A stretch of 13,800 nt of DNA from Actinomycetes bacterium (GTDB taxonomy: Bacteria > Actinomycetota > Coriobacteriia > WRKU01 > WQUG01): assembly GCA_031268615.1 (NCBI GenBank), contig JAIRWZ010000107.1:1-13800 (forward strand), read 5' to 3'. Each line of letters begins with the position of its first letter. The stretch's first letter is position 1. The notes below the pieces were generated by a model. That model did not search any database. It saw only the letters and a program-made list of their open reading frames with translations, and had not been told where the DNA came from. Position numbers and translations under genes: made by a program. Positions 13,435 through 13,800 of the stretch are shown in pieces.

Positions 13435-13800
13435 ATGGCCGAACGCACGCGCTTTCTGGTCATCGCTGCGCTGATTGCGGCGCTGACAGCTGTCAGCTCT
13501 TGGGTTTCCAGCGCCGGCCAGATTCCCTTTACGCTGCAAACCTTTTTTGTGGTGTTGGCGGCCTGCCTGTTGCCACCTGTTTGGGCCAGCGCGTCCATGT
13601 TGCTCTATGTCTTGTTAGGATTAGCGGGGCTGCCCGTCTTTGCCGCCGGCGCCGCGGGGCCGGGGATAGTGGTAGGGCCGACCGGTGGCTACCTGGTTGG
13701 TTTTATCGTCGCGCCCGCGCTGGCGGGATTGCTGTTGCGCGCGCAAACAAAGTCGGAACGCAGAGACTTGCGAACAGGTCTGGACGTACTCGCTATAATC
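13435..13800 (+). CDS. bioY: Biotin transporter BioY, N-terminal part (3' end outside window)
   Basis: BioY is the substrate-binding S component of an energy-coupling-factor transporter and brings biotin into the cell. The visible 122 residues show the family hallmarks: an N-terminal helix, then GQIPFTLQTFFVVLAACLLPP, a helix with YVLLGLAGLPVFA, and GPTGGYLVGF. A strong ribosome binding site, AAGGAAGGAGG (13415-13425), precedes the ATG. The gene continues past the window, so it is not possible to say whether ecfA/ecfT follow. Pairing with a ligase lacking a repressor domain, and no biotin synthesis genes here, suggest dependence on imported biotin, but the rest of the genome would decide that. 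Confidence 0.95.
   Translation, partial: MAERTRFLVIAALIAALTAVSSWVSSAGQIPFTLQTFFVVLAACLLPPVWASASMLLYVLLGLAGLPVFAAGAAGPGIVVGPTGGYLVGFIVAPALAGLLLRAQTKSERRDLRTGLDVLAII
13781..13793 (-). repeat. Repeated 13-base word, copy in bioY
   Basis: On the minus strand it reads GCGAGTACGTCCA followed by GACCTG, fitting the extended consensus. On the coding strand it encodes L-D-V-L-A, the same reading phase as the other minus-strand copies. Confidence 0.6.

Overview
The window looks like a chromosomal segment of a fairly GC-rich bacterium. Its backbone is one long plus-strand run of housekeeping and vitamin genes: polA (3' end), tilS, hpt, ftsH, folE, a folP-folK fusion, panB, panC, a dedA-family gene, birA and bioY (5' part). 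The order tilS-hpt-ftsH-folE-folP/K, the short TilS without a C-terminal domain, and the FtsH sequence are most familiar from Actinobacteria and resemble Coriobacteriia-type genomes. That placement is an inference. There are no tRNA, rRNA or CRISPR features and no convincing minus-strand genes.

Region 1 (1-906) is the polymerase domain of DNA polymerase I. Region 2 (912-4356) is accessory. Right after polA, at the expected place, lies only the first third of tilS (912-1291). It runs into unrelated sequence, followed by an AT-rich cassette of three exported proteins: a secreted protein with a possible double-psi beta-barrel, a membrane-anchored probable beta-propeller, and a lipoprotein. A second, complete tilS follows at 4357. 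The two tilS 5' ends form a direct repeat of about 350 bp, so the insertion duplicated the gene start and left one working copy. No integrase or transposase is visible.

Region 3 (4357-13800) is a tightly packed, translationally coupled run. TilS modifies tRNA-Ile, Hpt salvages purines, FtsH is a membrane protease, FolE and FolP-FolK make folate precursors, PanB and PanC make pantothenate, and BirA and BioY use and import biotin. Several of these proteins carry odd in-frame additions: a 36-bp tandem repeat in the FtsH tail, a repeat-rich N-terminus and a palindrome-bearing insertion in FolP, and Asp-rich runs in PanB and PanC.

The most unusual signal cuts across genes. A 13-base word, GYGAGTRCGYCCA, occurs seven times on both strands (791, 4799, 8451, 9796, 12882, 13369, 13781). 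Its core GTGCGTCCA occurs twice more as an inverted pair forming a large stem-loop inside the AT-rich cassette (2567-2635). Five of the seven extend to GYGAGTRCGYCCANNYCTG. The density, the mixed orientation, the presence inside genes and the inverted intergenic pair resemble the DNA uptake sequences of Neisseriaceae and Pasteurellaceae. I propose an undescribed uptake-like or other genome-wide repeated word; its function cannot be settled from this window.
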